From WVXT01 sp964403285 (GTDB taxonomy: Bacteria > UBA6262 > WVXT01), in contig CAYOFG010000041.1 of the NCBI GenBank assembly GCA_964403285.1, positions 1 to 13,081 of the forward strand: DNA of 13,081 bases. The letters run 5' to 3'. The position numbers and the translations under genes were made by a program. The notes beneath the pieces were generated by a model, which saw only the letters and a list, made by a program, of their open reading frames with translations, was not told the DNA's origin and made no database searches. Below are positions 12,963-13,081 of this stretch, piece by piece (the first letter of the stretch is position 1; every line of letters starts with the position of its first letter).

Positions 12963-13081
12963 TTATTCAATGATTCCCAGAATATCCTCTTCCTTTACAA
13001 TTAAATAGTCTTCATCGTCTATCTTTATCTCATTACCCGAATACTTCCCAAAAAGTATTCTATCCCCCACTTTGACGTCCA
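12963..13081 (-). CDS. groES: Co-chaperonin GroES (3' end only)
   Basis: The last 39 codons of groES are visible; the gene continues past the right edge. The sequence DVKVGDRILFGKYSGNEIKI is the classic second half of the 10-kDa chaperonin barrel, followed by DDEDYLIVKEEDILGIIE and a TAA at 12965-12963. The EDYLIV.E.DILGI ending is typical of the family. It caps the GroEL ring, and its gene lies directly upstream of groEL in the same orientation. The mobile loop and any CIRCE-type operator would be outside the window. Confidence 0.95.
   Translation of the reverse strand, partial: DVKVGDRILFGKYSGNEIKIDDEDYLIVKEEDILGIIE

Overview
The window is about 13 kb of bacterial chromosome. The coding is dense, the genes sit in short operons and the base composition is moderately AT-rich. 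A groES-groEL pair with clear Shine-Dalgarno sites, sigma70-type promoters and an O-antigen-ligase/GT2 pair show that it is bacterial, most likely with a glycan-decorated envelope. The dispersed GC-rich palindromes between genes, and the mix of alkaline-phosphatase-superfamily proteins with an unusual radical SAM enzyme, look like an uncultivated, metagenome-derived lineage. I cannot name the phylum from the sequence alone.

Layout. (1) 1-1832, minus strand: a GT2 glycosyltransferase followed by an O-antigen ligase/polymerase-like membrane protein cut by the left edge, probably one surface-polysaccharide operon. (2) 1833-2251: a divergent control region. It holds a GC-rich palindromic repeat (1862-1941), two back-to-back sigma70-type promoters with 27 bp between their -35 boxes, a 12-bp palindrome between them and a second 12-bp palindrome at the predicted plus-strand transcription start. 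(3) 2252-7785, plus strand: a four-gene set of a GGPP-type polyprenyl diphosphate synthase, a UbiA-family prenyltransferase, and two tandem paralogues that each carry about five N-terminal membrane helices and a sulfatase-fold domain with Thr at the nucleophile position. (4) 7786-7854: a convergent intergenic region with a GNRA-loop hairpin terminator. (5) 7855-11101, minus strand: a membrane-anchored type I phosphodiesterase with a translationally coupled radical SAM protein whose cluster motif is spaced C-x10-C-x2-C. (6) 11083-11262: a repeat-rich spacer. Three copies of a 22-bp repeat and one copy of a 24-bp hairpin repeat lie here, and together they supply the Shine-Dalgarno site and start codon of the phosphodiesterase gene. 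(7) 11263-13081, minus strand: groEL and the 3' end of groES.

How the genes may work together (inference). The GGPP synthase would feed the UbiA enzyme with a C20 prenyl donor, giving a prenylated membrane lipid or quinone-like product. The two 5-TM sulfatase-fold proteins have the architecture of lipoteichoic-acid synthase and phosphoethanolamine transferases, so they could add or move a phospho- or sulfo-group on the outer face of the membrane. Together with the divergent glycan operon under a shared control region, this makes the 0.8-7.8 kb segment the best candidate for an undescribed envelope-lipid modification system. No function is proven here.
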